This document shows positions 27,925 to 37,046 of a stretch of 64,000 nt of DNA, in pieces. Origin of the DNA: Pseudomonas fildesensis (GTDB lineage Bacteria > Pseudomonadota > Gammaproteobacteria > Pseudomonadales > Pseudomonadaceae); contig NZ_LFMW01000013.1 in NCBI RefSeq assembly GCF_001050345.1, positions 186,001 to 250,000 on the forward strand. The letters are read 5' to 3'. Each line of letters begins with the position of its first letter. Within the stretch, counting starts at the first letter, position 1. The notes beneath the pieces are model-generated. The model ran no database searches. It was not told where the DNA came from and was given only the letters and a program-made list of their open reading frames with translations. A program made the translations under genes and the position numbers.

Positions 27925-27971
27925 ACTGCCTAGGCAGTGAATGTGTGACGAGATGTTACTGCTTAGGCAGC
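27925..27971. promoter_or_regulatory. Twin MarR operators
   Basis: ACTGCCTAGGCAGT at 27925-27938 is a perfect 14-bp palindrome; ACTGCTTAGGCAGC at 27958-27971 is a near copy. Their centres are 33 bp apart, about three helical turns, and each is followed by GAATG. They lie in the promoter region of the MarR-led operon. Confidence 0.8.
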
Positions 27972-28034
27972 GAATGTCAAATGGAATAATTAGCTTGCTT
28001 GGTAATTTCACGAAAGGCGGATTGGAACACGAGC

Positions 28035-28108
28035 AAATGTGGGAGGGGGCTTGCTCCCGATAACGGTAGTGATCCACCGCTATCGGGAGCAAGCCCCCTC
28101 CCACATTT
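28035..28108. repeat. REP-type palindrome (family 1)
   Basis: Perfect 28-bp arms (28035-28062 and 28081-28108) with the same GGGAGGGGGCTTGCTCCC core as 7758-7852 and an 18-nt centre. It lies upstream of the MarR gene and just past the tamB stop. Confidence 0.85.
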
Positions 28109-28123
28109 TTTATCGAGTAGGAC

Positions 28124-31100
28124 TTAGAAGTCGCGTTTGTAGAAGATATCCAGGGAGCTGGCCACGCCACTGGCCACTTCCAGGTACACCTTTTTGCTCA
28201 GGAGGTAGCGCAAGGCGATGGTGTTGGCCGGCTCGAACACCCCTACCCCGTAGCGCAGGCTGAGCTTCTCGGTGATCTTGCCGCTGGCCACCACGGCGGT
28301 GGTATTGCCGCTGCCCTGGGTGTCGAGGTCGAAGTCCTGGATGCCCAACTTATTGGCAATGTCCGAGGTCACGCCGGCGCTGCCCATCAAGCCCAGGCCC
28401 AATGCTGCTTGGGCGAGCATGTTGTTGTCTTCGCCCGTGGTGCTCAGCGGACGCCCCAGCACCAGGTAGGACAGCGCCTGTTCCTGGCTCATGGCCGGCT
28501 CGGAGAAGATTTGCGTGGTGGGTTGCTCGGCGCTGCCGCTCAGGCGGATACCGGCGATGACGTCGTCGGTCTTGCGGATGGCTTCGATATCCAGGTAAGG
28601 CTGGTCGAGCGGCCCGGCGAACAGCAGGCGAGCTCGACGCACATCGAGCCTCTGCCCATACGCACGGTAGCGACCATCGTTGAGCCACAACTCACCGCGG
28701 GTATCCATGTTGTCGCCGATATGGACGTGGCCTTGCACCTTGGCGGTCAGGCCAAAGCCTGCGAAGTTGAGTGTGTCTTCGCCCACCACCACGTCGATAT
28801 CCATGGCCATCGCCATCGGTGGCTTGCCCTCCTCGGTCTGGCTGCCGACGATGACCGTGTCATCCGAGACCTTGACGGTCGACGGTGGCAGTTCGCGCAC
28901 GGTGATATCACCGCGCGGGATGTGCACCTTGCCGGCTATCGCCAGTTTGTCGTTCTTCAGGCTGATCTTCAGGTCGGGCGCCACTTCCAGCGCGGCGTAA
29001 GGTTCGACCGTGACCGGCAGCTGCGAGCCTTGCAGGCTGAGGTCGACCACCAGCGCCTGGCCCCAGTCGATCTGGCCCTTGAGGCTACCCTGCCCGGCCT
29101 TGCCACTGCGCCAGCCGCCGTTGAGTTGCACGCTTTCACCGGCGATCAGCGCCTGCACGTTCAAGTCTTCAAGGCTGATCGGCAGTTCCGGCCCGGAAAT
29201 TTCGCCGCCCACCAGGTTCACGTTGCCATTGACCAGCGGCGCCAACAGCCCGCCGGAGATCCGGCCGCTGCCGTTGAGCTTGCCGTGAAGCTTTTCCACC
29301 ATCGGCACAAACGGCCGCGCCACAGCAAGATCGAGGCCCGTAAGGCTGAAATTGCCGGTGATCGGCTTGTTTTTCGGCAGCGGGTTGATCTGCGCCTGCA
29401 ACAGCAGCTCGCCGAGTTTGCCGCCACGGAAATTCAGCTGGGTGTCGATGCGCTTGGGGTTGAGGGTGGTTTCCAGCTTCAAGGTGTCGTAGGGGAAATC
29501 CAGCCACTGGCCCTTGTCCTTGACGCGCAAGGTGCCGCCGCTGGCATCCACCGAGACCACGCCTTTGGGGCCGCTGGCGGGCAGATCGAGCTGAATGTCG
29601 GCGTTGAGCTTGCCCTGCCAGGCGAAGTCTTTCGGCAAAAATGCCGCCAGGCTGTCGATGGGAAACTGCTTGAGGTGGTAGCGCAGCTTCGGTTCCGGCA
29701 TCAGGCGCTGGTCTTCACCGCACAGGCTGGCAGGGCCGGAGACCCAGCAGTGCGCAGCAAAGGTCAGCTTGCCGTCGGCCAGGCGTTCGATTTTCGCCGG
29801 GGCTTGCAGCTTCCAGTCCTGGCCACCGGCTTGCACATCACCGCTGGCCAGGCGTCCGCGCCAGTTGCCTTTGTCGAGGTTGCCGTCCAGGGCCAGGGCC
29901 AACTTGACCAGCGGCCCTGCCAGATCGAGCTGAACCTTCTGGCTCTTGATATCGCCCTGGGCACTGGCAGTCAGGGTGCCGACCTGGGTGTCGCCGCTTT
30001 GAATGCCGCTGCCCTTGAGGTCGATCTTCGCGTGCTGGGCGTTATCCAACGTGGCGTCGAGGATGAGGTTTTGCAGGCGGTTATCGGCAAACGCGAGTTG
30101 CTGGCCCTTGAGGTCGAGCTTGCCTTGGGGGGCTTTCAAGGTGCCTGCCACGTCGAGCCGGCCATTGACCTGCCCGCGCAACTGCGGCCACAACTGAGCC
30201 AGGCGCGCCAGCTTGATATCGATCTGCCCGGCCAGCCGTTGCTGCAAGCTGCCGCTGCCGCTGATGCGGTTGTCGCCCAGGCGGATATCCAGGTTGGCGA
30301 GGGTCCATTGCTCACCCGCGCCTTCGGCCTTGGCGGTCAGCACCGCCGTTTGGCCGCGCAAACGGCCCTTGAAGTCGAGGTCGGCGTTCAGTTTGAGTTG
30401 TTGGTTTTTAAACTCGCCCTTGCTGCGCAGCGGTCCGGCCAGGGTGCCCGGCAACTCTGCGACCCAGTACGCGGGGTTCAGCGCCGACAGGTCCAGCGCG
30501 GTGTCCCAGGCGATGCCGTCGGCAAACTGCAGGGTCAGGTGGCCTTCGGCCTTGCCCTGGCCCGCAGTCAGTTTCAGTTCGGGCAGGAACACTTGCTTGA
30601 GGTCACCGCTGAACGGCGTGACCACATTAAATTTGCCGGCCGGGCCGTCGAGGTCAGCCTTGAGGTTGCCGAGGTAGTTGCCGTCCTTGTAGGAAATCTC
30701 GCCATTGAAGGTACGCAAGGCGACCTGAGGTTCGTCGATCACCGGGTAGAGGCGATGCCAGGGGAAGTCCAGCCAGTCGATTTTTGCGTCGGCGCTGAAG
30801 CCTTGTTGCCAGTCCAGGTTGGCGCTGAGCTTGAGGCTTTGTTTTTCACCGGCATTCAAGTCCAGGCCTGCGATCTGCGCGCCCTTGGCGTCGACCTTGC
30901 CTTGCAGCAGAAAGTCCACCGGTCCTTTCTCCGCCGGCAGTACGGCTTTGCCCACCAGTTGGTAACCGTTTTCCAGGTCGCCCTTGGCGGTGAGATCGAG
31001 TTGATTAAGTTGCAGGGTGTCAGGCAAATCGGCGCTGGGTTTAAACCCATCAGCGGTGATGTGCAATTGCGCGGGCAGGTTTTCCGCCAACGGTTGCAGC

Positions 31101-31798
31101 TCACCTTTGAGCTTGGCCGGCAAGTAACCGCTGCTGTCGGCATCAAGCTTGAGGGTCTTGAGCAGGTCGCCATCGATCTTGAGCGCGACCTTCCACGGCG
31201 CACCGCCAGGGGCATAGGGCAGGCTCACGTTACCGGTAGCGGTCAACGGCCAATCGCCAGTGGGCTGCAGCAGGCCGGCCAGGTCCAGCACCCAATCATC
31301 CCGTTGCAGGTGCACCGAGTCGATCTGCATGCCGGCGCCGGTCCAGTGCGCGGCCAGTTGCAGGCCCTTGAGTTCTTCGCTGCCGTTAAACAGCAGTCTA
31401 CCGACGCGAACGTCGCCCAACTGCAGGGCAAGCGGCAACTTCAAATCCGGCAGCGTGATGGGGCCGCTGCTCGTCTCGGTGCTGGGTGGAAACTGCAGGC
31501 TGACTTGCTCCACATCCAACCGATCAATACACAGCGTCATGCGCAGCAGACACGCCGGCGACCAGTCAAACTTCGGCGCATTCAGCTCAACGCGGCTGCT
31601 GTCCTGTTGCCACAGCAGATGATCGGCACTCCATTGGCCGCCCAGACGACCCTGGAAATTTTCCACGCTCAAACCCGGCACCTGGCCCAAGGCCCAGCGG
31701 CTGCCCGCCTGGGTGCCCAGTACCGTCCACAGCGCCAGCAACACCAACGCGAGGATGGCGACTACGGCCAGCCCCGCTATTTTCAAACCACGCATCAC
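28124..31798 (-). CDS. tamB: Translocation and assembly module subunit TamB
   Basis: 1224 residues. One N-terminal membrane helix (about 7-30, ILALVLLALWTVLGTQAG) anchors it in the inner membrane; the long remainder is the repetitive beta-rich periplasmic groove, and the C-terminal DUF490/TamB domain starts near residue 890 and ends with the beta-signal-like SSLDIFYKRDF. TamB spans the periplasm, partners with TamA, and is linked to autotransporter assembly and phospholipid transport. It overlaps tamA by four bases. Length fits the family (about 1200-1260). Confidence 0.95.
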   Translation of the reverse strand: MMRGLKIAGLAVVAILALVLLALWTVLGTQAGSRWALGQVPGLSVENFQGRLGGQWSADHLLWQQDSSRVELNAPKFDWSPACLLRMTLCIDRLDVEQVSLQFPPSTETSSGPITLPDLKLPLALQLGDVRVGRLLFNGSEELKGLQLAAHWTGAGMQIDSVHLQRDDWVLDLAGLLQPTGDWPLTATGNVSLPYAPGGAPWKVALKIDGDLLKTLKLDADSSGYLPAKLKGELQPLAENLPAQLHITADGFKPSADLPDTLQLNQLDLTAKGDLENGYQLVGKAVLPAEKGPVDFLLQGKVDAKGAQIAGLDLNAGEKQSLKLSANLDWQQGFSADAKIDWLDFPWHRLYPVIDEPQVALRTFNGEISYKDGNYLGNLKADLDGPAGKFNVVTPFSGDLKQVFLPELKLTAGQGKAEGHLTLQFADGIAWDTALDLSALNPAYWVAELPGTLAGPLRSKGEFKNQQLKLNADLDFKGRLRGQTAVLTAKAEGAGEQWTLANLDIRLGDNRISGSGSLQQRLAGQIDIKLARLAQLWPQLRGQVNGRLDVAGTLKAPQGKLDLKGQQLAFADNRLQNLILDATLDNAQHAKIDLKGSGIQSGDTQVGTLTASAQGDIKSQKVQLDLAGPLVKLALALDGNLDKGNWRGRLASGDVQAGGQDWKLQAPAKIERLADGKLTFAAHCWVSGPASLCGEDQRLMPEPKLRYHLKQFPIDSLAAFLPKDFAWQGKLNADIQLDLPASGPKGVVSVDASGGTLRVKDKGQWLDFPYDTLKLETTLNPKRIDTQLNFRGGKLGELLLQAQINPLPKNKPITGNFSLTGLDLAVARPFVPMVEKLHGKLNGSGRISGGLLAPLVNGNVNLVGGEISGPELPISLEDLNVQALIAGESVQLNGGWRSGKAGQGSLKGQIDWGQALVVDLSLQGSQLPVTVEPYAALEVAPDLKISLKNDKLAIAGKVHIPRGDITVRELPPSTVKVSDDTVIVGSQTEEGKPPMAMAMDIDVVVGEDTLNFAGFGLTAKVQGHVHIGDNMDTRGELWLNDGRYRAYGQRLDVRRARLLFAGPLDQPYLDIEAIRKTDDVIAGIRLSGSAEQPTTQIFSEPAMSQEQALSYLVLGRPLSTTGEDNNMLAQAALGLGLMGSAGVTSDIANKLGIQDFDLDTQGSGNTTAVVASGKITEKLSLRYGVGVFEPANTIALRYLLSKKVYLEVASGVASSLDIFYKRDF

Positions 31799-33522
31799 AG
31801 CTCAGGCCCCATGGAAAAGTGCAAACGAACGCCGCCCGGATCTTCCAGGGCATGGGCCAGGTCGAGACGAATCGGCCCCACCGGCGAGACCCATCGCACC
31901 CCCACGCCGACACCGGTTTTCAGGCTTGGCATTTCAAGGGTGTTGAAGGAGTTGCCTTGGTCGATAAAGGTCGCGATCCGCCATTTCTCGGCAATCGAAT
32001 ATTGGTACTCGGCGCTCAGGGCCACCATGTAGCGGCCACCGATGCGGTCACCCCGGTCGTTTTCCGGTGACAGGGTCTGGTACTCGTAGCCCCGCACGCT
32101 CTGGTCGCCACCGGCGAAGAAGCGCAGTGAAGGCGGTACCGACTTGTAGCCATTGGTGGCGCTGCCGCCGAACTGCGCCCGCGCGAGGAAACGGTGGTTG
32201 TCCCACAGGGTGGTCAAACCTTTGACCGTGGCGGTGCCGTAAAGCAGGTTGGTGTCGGAACCGAGCCCTTCCTTGGCGACCTTGGCGTCGAACATCAGGC
32301 GGTAGCCATTGTGCGGGTCGATGCGGTTGTCGCTGCGCAGGTAGGAATAGTTGATCCCCGGCATCAGCAGGTTGCTGAGGCCCGAGTCATTGCCCAGGCT
32401 ATATTCTTCGCGCTGCCATTTGAGGGAGATCACCCGGGTCCAGCCGCTTGGCAACTTGCTGTGCCATTCGGGGCCGAGGGTGAGCAGCTTGCTCAAGGTG
32501 TCGGTGTTGGCCAGTTCTTCATTTTGGTAGCCACCGGCGAAGCGCAGTTTGTCGGTGAGCGGTGGGTCGAGCGGAATGTCGTACCACAGGCCAACGTTCT
32601 GCCGCGGAGCCGACAATTCGGCCTCCCAGCCATAGCTGTGTCCCTGGGGGTTAACCCAGTGGCGGGTCCAATTGGCCTTGCCCCGTGGGCCGACGTCGGT
32701 CGAGTAACCGAGGCCCAGGCCCATGGTGCGCGGCTTGCGGGTTTCCAGTTGCACGGCCACCGGAATCACGTCATTGGTCGAGGCAGCCGGGGCGGCGTCC
32801 ACACGCACGCCTTCGAAGAAGCCACTTGATTGCAGGTTCTGGTTGAGTTCGGCGATCAATTCGGAATCGTAAGGGGCGCCACTTTTAAACGGCACCATGC
32901 GTTGCAGCAAGTCGTCATCAAACGGCGTGTCGCCGGTAAAGCTGACCTTGCCCATGGTGTAGCGCGGGCCGCTGTCATAGATAAGTTCGATATCGGCCAC
33001 GCCCGCCTGGGGGTCCACCGACAGTTTCTGGCTAATAAAGCGCCCGTTGAAAAAGCCGTAGCGCGAAGCCTGGTTCTGGATCAGACGCTTGGCGTCTTCG
33101 TAATGGCCGTGGTTGAGCACGGCGCCGGATTTGAGGTCGTCACTGGCGGGCACGCGAAATGCCTTGAGGCTCGCCGCCTGGCCGTCGACGCGAAGGGTCA
33201 CGTTGCGCAAATGCACCGGTTCGCCGGGGTCGATGGTGATGACCAGGCGCGGGTTATTGCCACCCTTTACATCGCTGGTGATCTTAGGCTGATAGAAACC
33301 CAACGCCTGGGCCGCCTTGCGCGCCTGTTCTTCGGCGCCTCGGCTGAACCGCAGCAAGGCCTCTTCATCACGATCGCCTACCCCGCCGATATAGCCTTCG
33401 ATGTTGGCTTTCAACGCGTCGTTTGATGGCTTGATCCGCACGTCCAATTCGCTTTGCGCCAAGGCGCCGCAGCTTGTGAACAGCAGAACCAAGCCGCTGG
33501 TAAATCTTCCTGGAAACTTCAT
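31795..33522 (-). CDS. tamA: Outer-membrane assembly factor TamA
   Basis: A 575-residue Omp85-family protein with signal peptide MKFPGRFTSGLVLLFTSCGALA, three POTRA domains (about 25-260) and a C-terminal 16-strand barrel from about residue 265. The barrel contains the Omp85 motif region FFAGGDQSVRGYEYQTLSP (about residue 465), and the end (VRLHFSMGPEL) is the last strand. It works with TamB, encoded directly downstream. Length is the usual one. Confidence 0.95.
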   Translation of the reverse strand: MKFPGRFTSGLVLLFTSCGALAQSELDVRIKPSNDALKANIEGYIGGVGDRDEEALLRFSRGAEEQARKAAQALGFYQPKITSDVKGGNNPRLVITIDPGEPVHLRNVTLRVDGQAASLKAFRVPASDDLKSGAVLNHGHYEDAKRLIQNQASRYGFFNGRFISQKLSVDPQAGVADIELIYDSGPRYTMGKVSFTGDTPFDDDLLQRMVPFKSGAPYDSELIAELNQNLQSSGFFEGVRVDAAPAASTNDVIPVAVQLETRKPRTMGLGLGYSTDVGPRGKANWTRHWVNPQGHSYGWEAELSAPRQNVGLWYDIPLDPPLTDKLRFAGGYQNEELANTDTLSKLLTLGPEWHSKLPSGWTRVISLKWQREEYSLGNDSGLSNLLMPGINYSYLRSDNRIDPHNGYRLMFDAKVAKEGLGSDTNLLYGTATVKGLTTLWDNHRFLARAQFGGSATNGYKSVPPSLRFFAGGDQSVRGYEYQTLSPENDRGDRIGGRYMVALSAEYQYSIAEKWRIATFIDQGNSFNTLEMPSLKTGVGVGVRWVSPVGPIRLDLAHALEDPGGVRLHFSMGPEL

Positions 33523-33586
33523 AGGCGCGGATGCTACACGAGCTTGGGAGGATCTTAGAACCCGGACGAATCTGAAAAATTCTGCC

Positions 33587-34237
33587 CTATGCCGTTACAG
33601 CATGTAACGCCTGGGGATTAGGATGAAAAAACACATGTTCCAGGACAGGTCCTACGGCGATTTCACCGATTTCCTCATAACCCTGTCGCTTGTAGAAATC
33701 CAGGTAACGAGAGTTGCCGGTATCGAGTACCACGCCCGACGAATGCGGGTCTTCGGCACACCAGTTGTGCACCGCCTCCAACAACTGCTCACCGTAGTGT
33801 TTTCCCTGGAATTGCGGGTGAATGCCCAGCAGCGGTAACAAATGCACTGATTCGCTGGGCAGGCAGGCCAGCACCGCATGATGGTATTCCAGGTAACGCC
33901 GTGTACCGCGCACGCCGGTGCTCAGCCACATACGCAATTGCCAGGCCCAGCTCTCGGTGATGCCCAGGCGCCGCTGCGGTGGTGCGATCAGGGCGATGCC
34001 GATCAGCCGGTCGTTGACGAACAGGCCAATCGAGGGAAGCTTCTGGAAGAAATGCTGCTTGACCAGTTCGCGCACCGTGGCACGCACGCGCTGCTCGTAG
34101 CCTGGGCGCTCGGCTTCGAAGATGTAGGCGAAGGTCGGTTCGTGACGATAGGCCTGGTACAGCAAGGAACGGGCTTCGCGGGAATAGCCGCTGTTGAGCA
34201 GGCGAATTTCGGCAATGGCGGTTGAAGTGTCAGGCAT
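33587..34237 (-). CDS. GNAT-family N-acetyltransferase
   Basis: 216 residues from the ATG at 34237, chosen because GGAGA lies nine bases upstream; earlier in-frame ATGs at 34246 and 34261 lack a site. The GNAT fold is indicated by VHLLPLLGIHPQFQGKHYGEQLLEAV (acetyl-CoA-binding motif A, about residues 135-160) and LDTGNSRYLDFYKRQGYEEIGE (motif B). It is a soluble protein. The acceptor substrate is unknown. The gene is divergent from xthA. Confidence 0.88.
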   Translation of the reverse strand: MPDTSTAIAEIRLLNSGYSREARSLLYQAYRHEPTFAYIFEAERPGYEQRVRATVRELVKQHFFQKLPSIGLFVNDRLIGIALIAPPQRRLGITESWAWQLRMWLSTGVRGTRRYLEYHHAVLACLPSESVHLLPLLGIHPQFQGKHYGEQLLEAVHNWCAEDPHSSGVVLDTGNSRYLDFYKRQGYEEIGEIAVGPVLEHVFFHPNPQALHAVTA

Positions 34238-34405
34238 ACAGTGCATCTCCCTGGGCACCATTCAAAAGATGGCGTTCTTATGGGTACGAACTTACGCGGC
34301 GCGAGTCGTTCCCAGACATTAGCAGCGCATCGGTCCTACCGCCACGCTGGCCCCCGTCCGACTTGTCGGCTAGCATCGCCCTTTTGCCAGACTGGACTGC
34401 CGACC

Positions 34406-35218
34406 ATGAAAATCGTCTCCTTCAATATCAACGGGCTGCGCGCCCGCCCCCATCAGCTGGCGGCGCTGATTGAAAAGCATCAACCCGACGTGATCGGCCT
34501 GCAGGAAACTAAAGTCCACGACGACCAATTCCCCCTGGCCGAAGTGCAGGCCCTGGGCTATCACGTGTACTACCACGGCCAGAAAGGCCACTACGGCGTG
34601 GCCCTGCTCTCGCGCAAAGAAGCCTTGAGCCTGCACAAAGGGTTTGCCAGCGATGAAGAAGACGCCCAGCGCCGCTTTATCTGGGGCACCTTCGCCGATG
34701 AGAACGGCAACCCGGTCACCGTCATGAACGGTTATTTCCCACAGGGCGAAAGCCGCGATCATCCCACCAAGTTCCCGGCCAAGCAGCGCTTCTACGAAGA
34801 CCTGCAACAGTTGCTCGAAAGCCAGTTCAGCAATGACCAGGCGCTGGTGGTGATGGGCGACGTGAATATTTCCCCGGAAGACTGCGACATCGGCATCGGC
34901 GCCGACAACGCCAAGCGTTGGCTGAAGACCGGCAAGTGCAGTTTCCTGCCGGAAGAACGCGAGTGGATGGCCCGCCTGAAGAACTGGGGCCTGGTGGATA
35001 GCTTCCGTCACCTGAACCCGGACGTGGCCGACCGTTTCAGCTGGTTCGACTACCGCAGCCGCGGGTTTGAAGATGAGCCCAAGCGCGGGCTGCGCATTGA
35101 CGTGATCATGGCCTCCAATGGCTTGCTGCCTCGGGTCAAGGATGCCGGCGTGGATTACGATCTGCGGGGGCTGGAGAAGCCGTCGGACCATGCGCCGATC
35201 TGGCTGGAATTGAGCTGA
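34406..35218 (+). CDS. xthA: Exodeoxyribonuclease III
   Basis: 270 residues of the exonuclease-endonuclease-phosphatase family. Characteristic stretches: MKIVSFNINGLRARPHQLAAL, DVIGLQETKVHDDQFP (metal-binding Glu34), GYFPQGESRDHPTKFPAK, VMGDVNISPEDCDIGIG (catalytic Asp/Asn pair), and the final SDHAPIWLEL histidine motif. It repairs abasic sites and degrades double-stranded DNA from 3' ends. The open frame runs upstream, but the ATG at 34406 matches the family start. Confidence 0.96.
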   Translation: MKIVSFNINGLRARPHQLAALIEKHQPDVIGLQETKVHDDQFPLAEVQALGYHVYYHGQKGHYGVALLSRKEALSLHKGFASDEEDAQRRFIWGTFADENGNPVTVMNGYFPQGESRDHPTKFPAKQRFYEDLQQLLESQFSNDQALVVMGDVNISPEDCDIGIGADNAKRWLKTGKCSFLPEEREWMARLKNWGLVDSFRHLNPDVADRFSWFDYRSRGFEDEPKRGLRIDVIMASNGLLPRVKDAGVDYDLRGLEKPSDHAPIWLELS

Positions 35219-35238
35219 ACCCCTGACTGTACTCGGTC

Positions 35239-35287
35239 AAATGTGGGAGGGGCGGTGCGACGACTCGACTTGCTCCCTCCCACATTT
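35239..35287. repeat. Shortened REP-type palindrome (family 1)
   Basis: AAATGTGGGAGG (35239-35250) and CCTCCCACATTT (35276-35287) are perfect 12-bp arms. The centre differs from the other family 1 copies. It follows the xthA stop and may end its transcript. Confidence 0.7.
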
Positions 35288-35370
35288 TGATTTGTGGTGC
35301 TCCAGTCATATTTCTGAAATCTGCCTGACTTAATCTCGCGGCACTCCCTTTGCCTTGAGAAGGTGGCGGC

Positions 35371-36702
35371 ATGATGCTGCGCGTTCTGTTACTGCTAACC
35401 CTGTTCCCCCTCTGCGCTGTCTCTGCTCCCCTGCCCGTTCCCGATCAAGGCCCTGCTTTGCGCATCCAGGGTTCCAACACCATTGGCGCGGCGTTGGGGC
35501 CGGCGTTGGTTAAAGGTTTGATGGAGCATCAGGGCTTGCAAACCGTGCACAGCGAACCGGGCGCGGGGGTGAATGAACAGCGCGTGGTCGGCAAGACTCG
35601 CCAGGGCAAGGTCGTGACGATCGAAGTCGCGGCCCACGGTTCCAGCACCGGGTTCACTGCACTGAAAAAAAACAGCGCCGACCTGGCCGCCTCGTCCCGC
35701 CCCATCAAGGACAGTGAACTGGTAGACCTCGAACCCCTCGGCGACCTCAAAAGCCCCGAGGCGGAACAGGTCATTGCCATCGACGGTTTAGCGATCATCC
35801 TCAACCCGCGCAATCCGCTGGGCACGCTGAACACCGAGCAACTGGCACGAATTTTCAACGGTGAGGTCAGCACCTGGGAGGATCTCGGCGGGGTCGGCGG
35901 CGCGATTCAGGTGTATGCGCGGGATGATCAGTCCGGCACCTACGACACGTTCAAGGAACTGGTGCTGAGCCGTCGCGGCAAGCCCCTCACGGCTTCCGCC
36001 AAGCGTTTCGAATCCAGCGAACAATTGTCCGATGCGGTAAGCCAGGATCCCCAGGGCATCGGTTTTATCGGCCTGCCCTATGTGCGCCAGGCCAAGGCCG
36101 TGGCGATTGTCGATGGCAATTCGCAGCCGATGCTGCCGTTGAACAGCTTGATTGCCACCGAGGATTATCCGCTATCACGTCGGCTGTTTTTTTACCTGCC
36201 GCCGTCGGGCAATAACCCGTGGGCCAAGGCGCTGGTGGACTTTACCCAGAGCAGCAAGGGCCAGGCGATTGTGGCCGCCAATGGGTTTATCGCGCAGCAA
36301 GTGCAGGCGATCGGCGTGGAGCCGCGCGCGTCGATGCCCGAGGACTATCAAGCCATCGCCCGTGATGCTCAGCGCTTGACCGTGAATTTTCGTTTCGAGG
36401 AAGGCAGTGCCAGCCTGGACAACAAGGCGCGCCAGGACCTGCAGCGGGTGGTGGCGTATATAAGAAGCCACGCAAAGCTCGACAAGCAGGTGACGCTGGT
36501 GGGGTTTGGCGATGCCAAGAACGACCCGCAGCGGGCGGCGCTGTTGTCGAAGTTACGGGCGATGGCGGTGCGGCGGGAGTTGGTGAAGAGCGGTGTGGTG
36601 CTGCGCGATATCCGTGGGTTCGGCGCACAGATGCCGGTGGCGGCGAATACGGCGGATGAAGGCCGGATCAAGAACCGGCGGGTGGAGGTTTGGGTGTACT
36701 GA
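35371..36702 (+). CDS. PstS-like phosphate-binding domain fused to OmpA domain
   Basis: 443 residues. Signal peptide MMLRVLLLLTLFPLCAVSA; residues about 28-300 form a PstS-like solute-binding domain (LRIQGSNTIGAALGPALVKGL; AAHGSSTGFTALKKNSADLAASSRPIK; ARDDQSGTYDTFKELVL, the phosphate-binding loops). Residues about 335-443 form an OmpA/MotB peptidoglycan-binding domain (VNFRFEEGSASLDNKARQDL ... NRRVEVWVY). No transport genes are adjacent, so it may be a periplasmic sensor or scaffold rather than a transporter part. The start has AGGTGG upstream. Confidence 0.88.
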   Translation: MMLRVLLLLTLFPLCAVSAPLPVPDQGPALRIQGSNTIGAALGPALVKGLMEHQGLQTVHSEPGAGVNEQRVVGKTRQGKVVTIEVAAHGSSTGFTALKKNSADLAASSRPIKDSELVDLEPLGDLKSPEAEQVIAIDGLAIILNPRNPLGTLNTEQLARIFNGEVSTWEDLGGVGGAIQVYARDDQSGTYDTFKELVLSRRGKPLTASAKRFESSEQLSDAVSQDPQGIGFIGLPYVRQAKAVAIVDGNSQPMLPLNSLIATEDYPLSRRLFFYLPPSGNNPWAKALVDFTQSSKGQAIVAANGFIAQQVQAIGVEPRASMPEDYQAIARDAQRLTVNFRFEEGSASLDNKARQDLQRVVAYIRSHAKLDKQVTLVGFGDAKNDPQRAALLSKLRAMAVRRELVKSGVVLRDIRGFGAQMPVAANTADEGRIKNRRVEVWVY

Positions 36703-36714
36703 CCCCCCGCCTCC

Positions 36715-36848
36715 TGTGGCGAGCGGGCTTGCCCCGCGTTGGGCTGCGCAGCAGCCCCAATAAAACCGCCGCAGTGTTCCTGATAGACCCCATCGACTGG
36801 TTTCAGGGCCGCTGCGCAGCCCAACGCGGGGCAAGCCCGCTCGCCACA
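36715..36848. repeat. REPIN A (family 2 REP doublet)
   Basis: Perfect 38-bp arms at 36715-36752 and 36811-36848, beginning TGTGGCGAGCGGGCTTGCCC. The centre (ACCGCCGCAGTGTTCC etc.) resembles, in inverse orientation, the centres of the copies near 55.8 and 56.7 kb. Confidence 0.85.
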
Positions 36849-36919
36849 TGAAGCCCGCTCGCCACATGAAGCCCGCTCGCCACGAGGAGCCCGATCTCCA
36901 CGGGAAACCCGCTTACTGC
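36848..36919 (+). repeat. 18-bp tandem repeats beside REPIN A
   Basis: Two exact copies of ATGAAGCCCGCTCGCCAC (36848-36865, 36866-36883) are followed by two diverged copies. They extend the REP arm and look like REP-end slippage products. The rest of the gap to 37046 shows no gene. Confidence 0.75.
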
Positions 36920-37046
36920 AGAACCTTGCTCACGACAGAAGCCCGCTCAGGGAGCGGAGAGCGCCCCGACTTGGTGCATGAACAAACTTGAACTTAGCCC
37001 CAGCCCATTTCTTCTAATGAGACTCGAACCCCCGCGGAGCACCGAT

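Noticed and set aside
28409..32032. Open frame of 1207 codons on the plus strand opposite tamB and tamA
   Set aside because: It is the antisense shadow of two well-supported genes in GC-rich DNA; the translation has no domain pattern.
36848..36919. CRISPR-like repeats
   Set aside because: Units of 18 bp are adjacent without spacers and derive from the REP arm; no cas genes.
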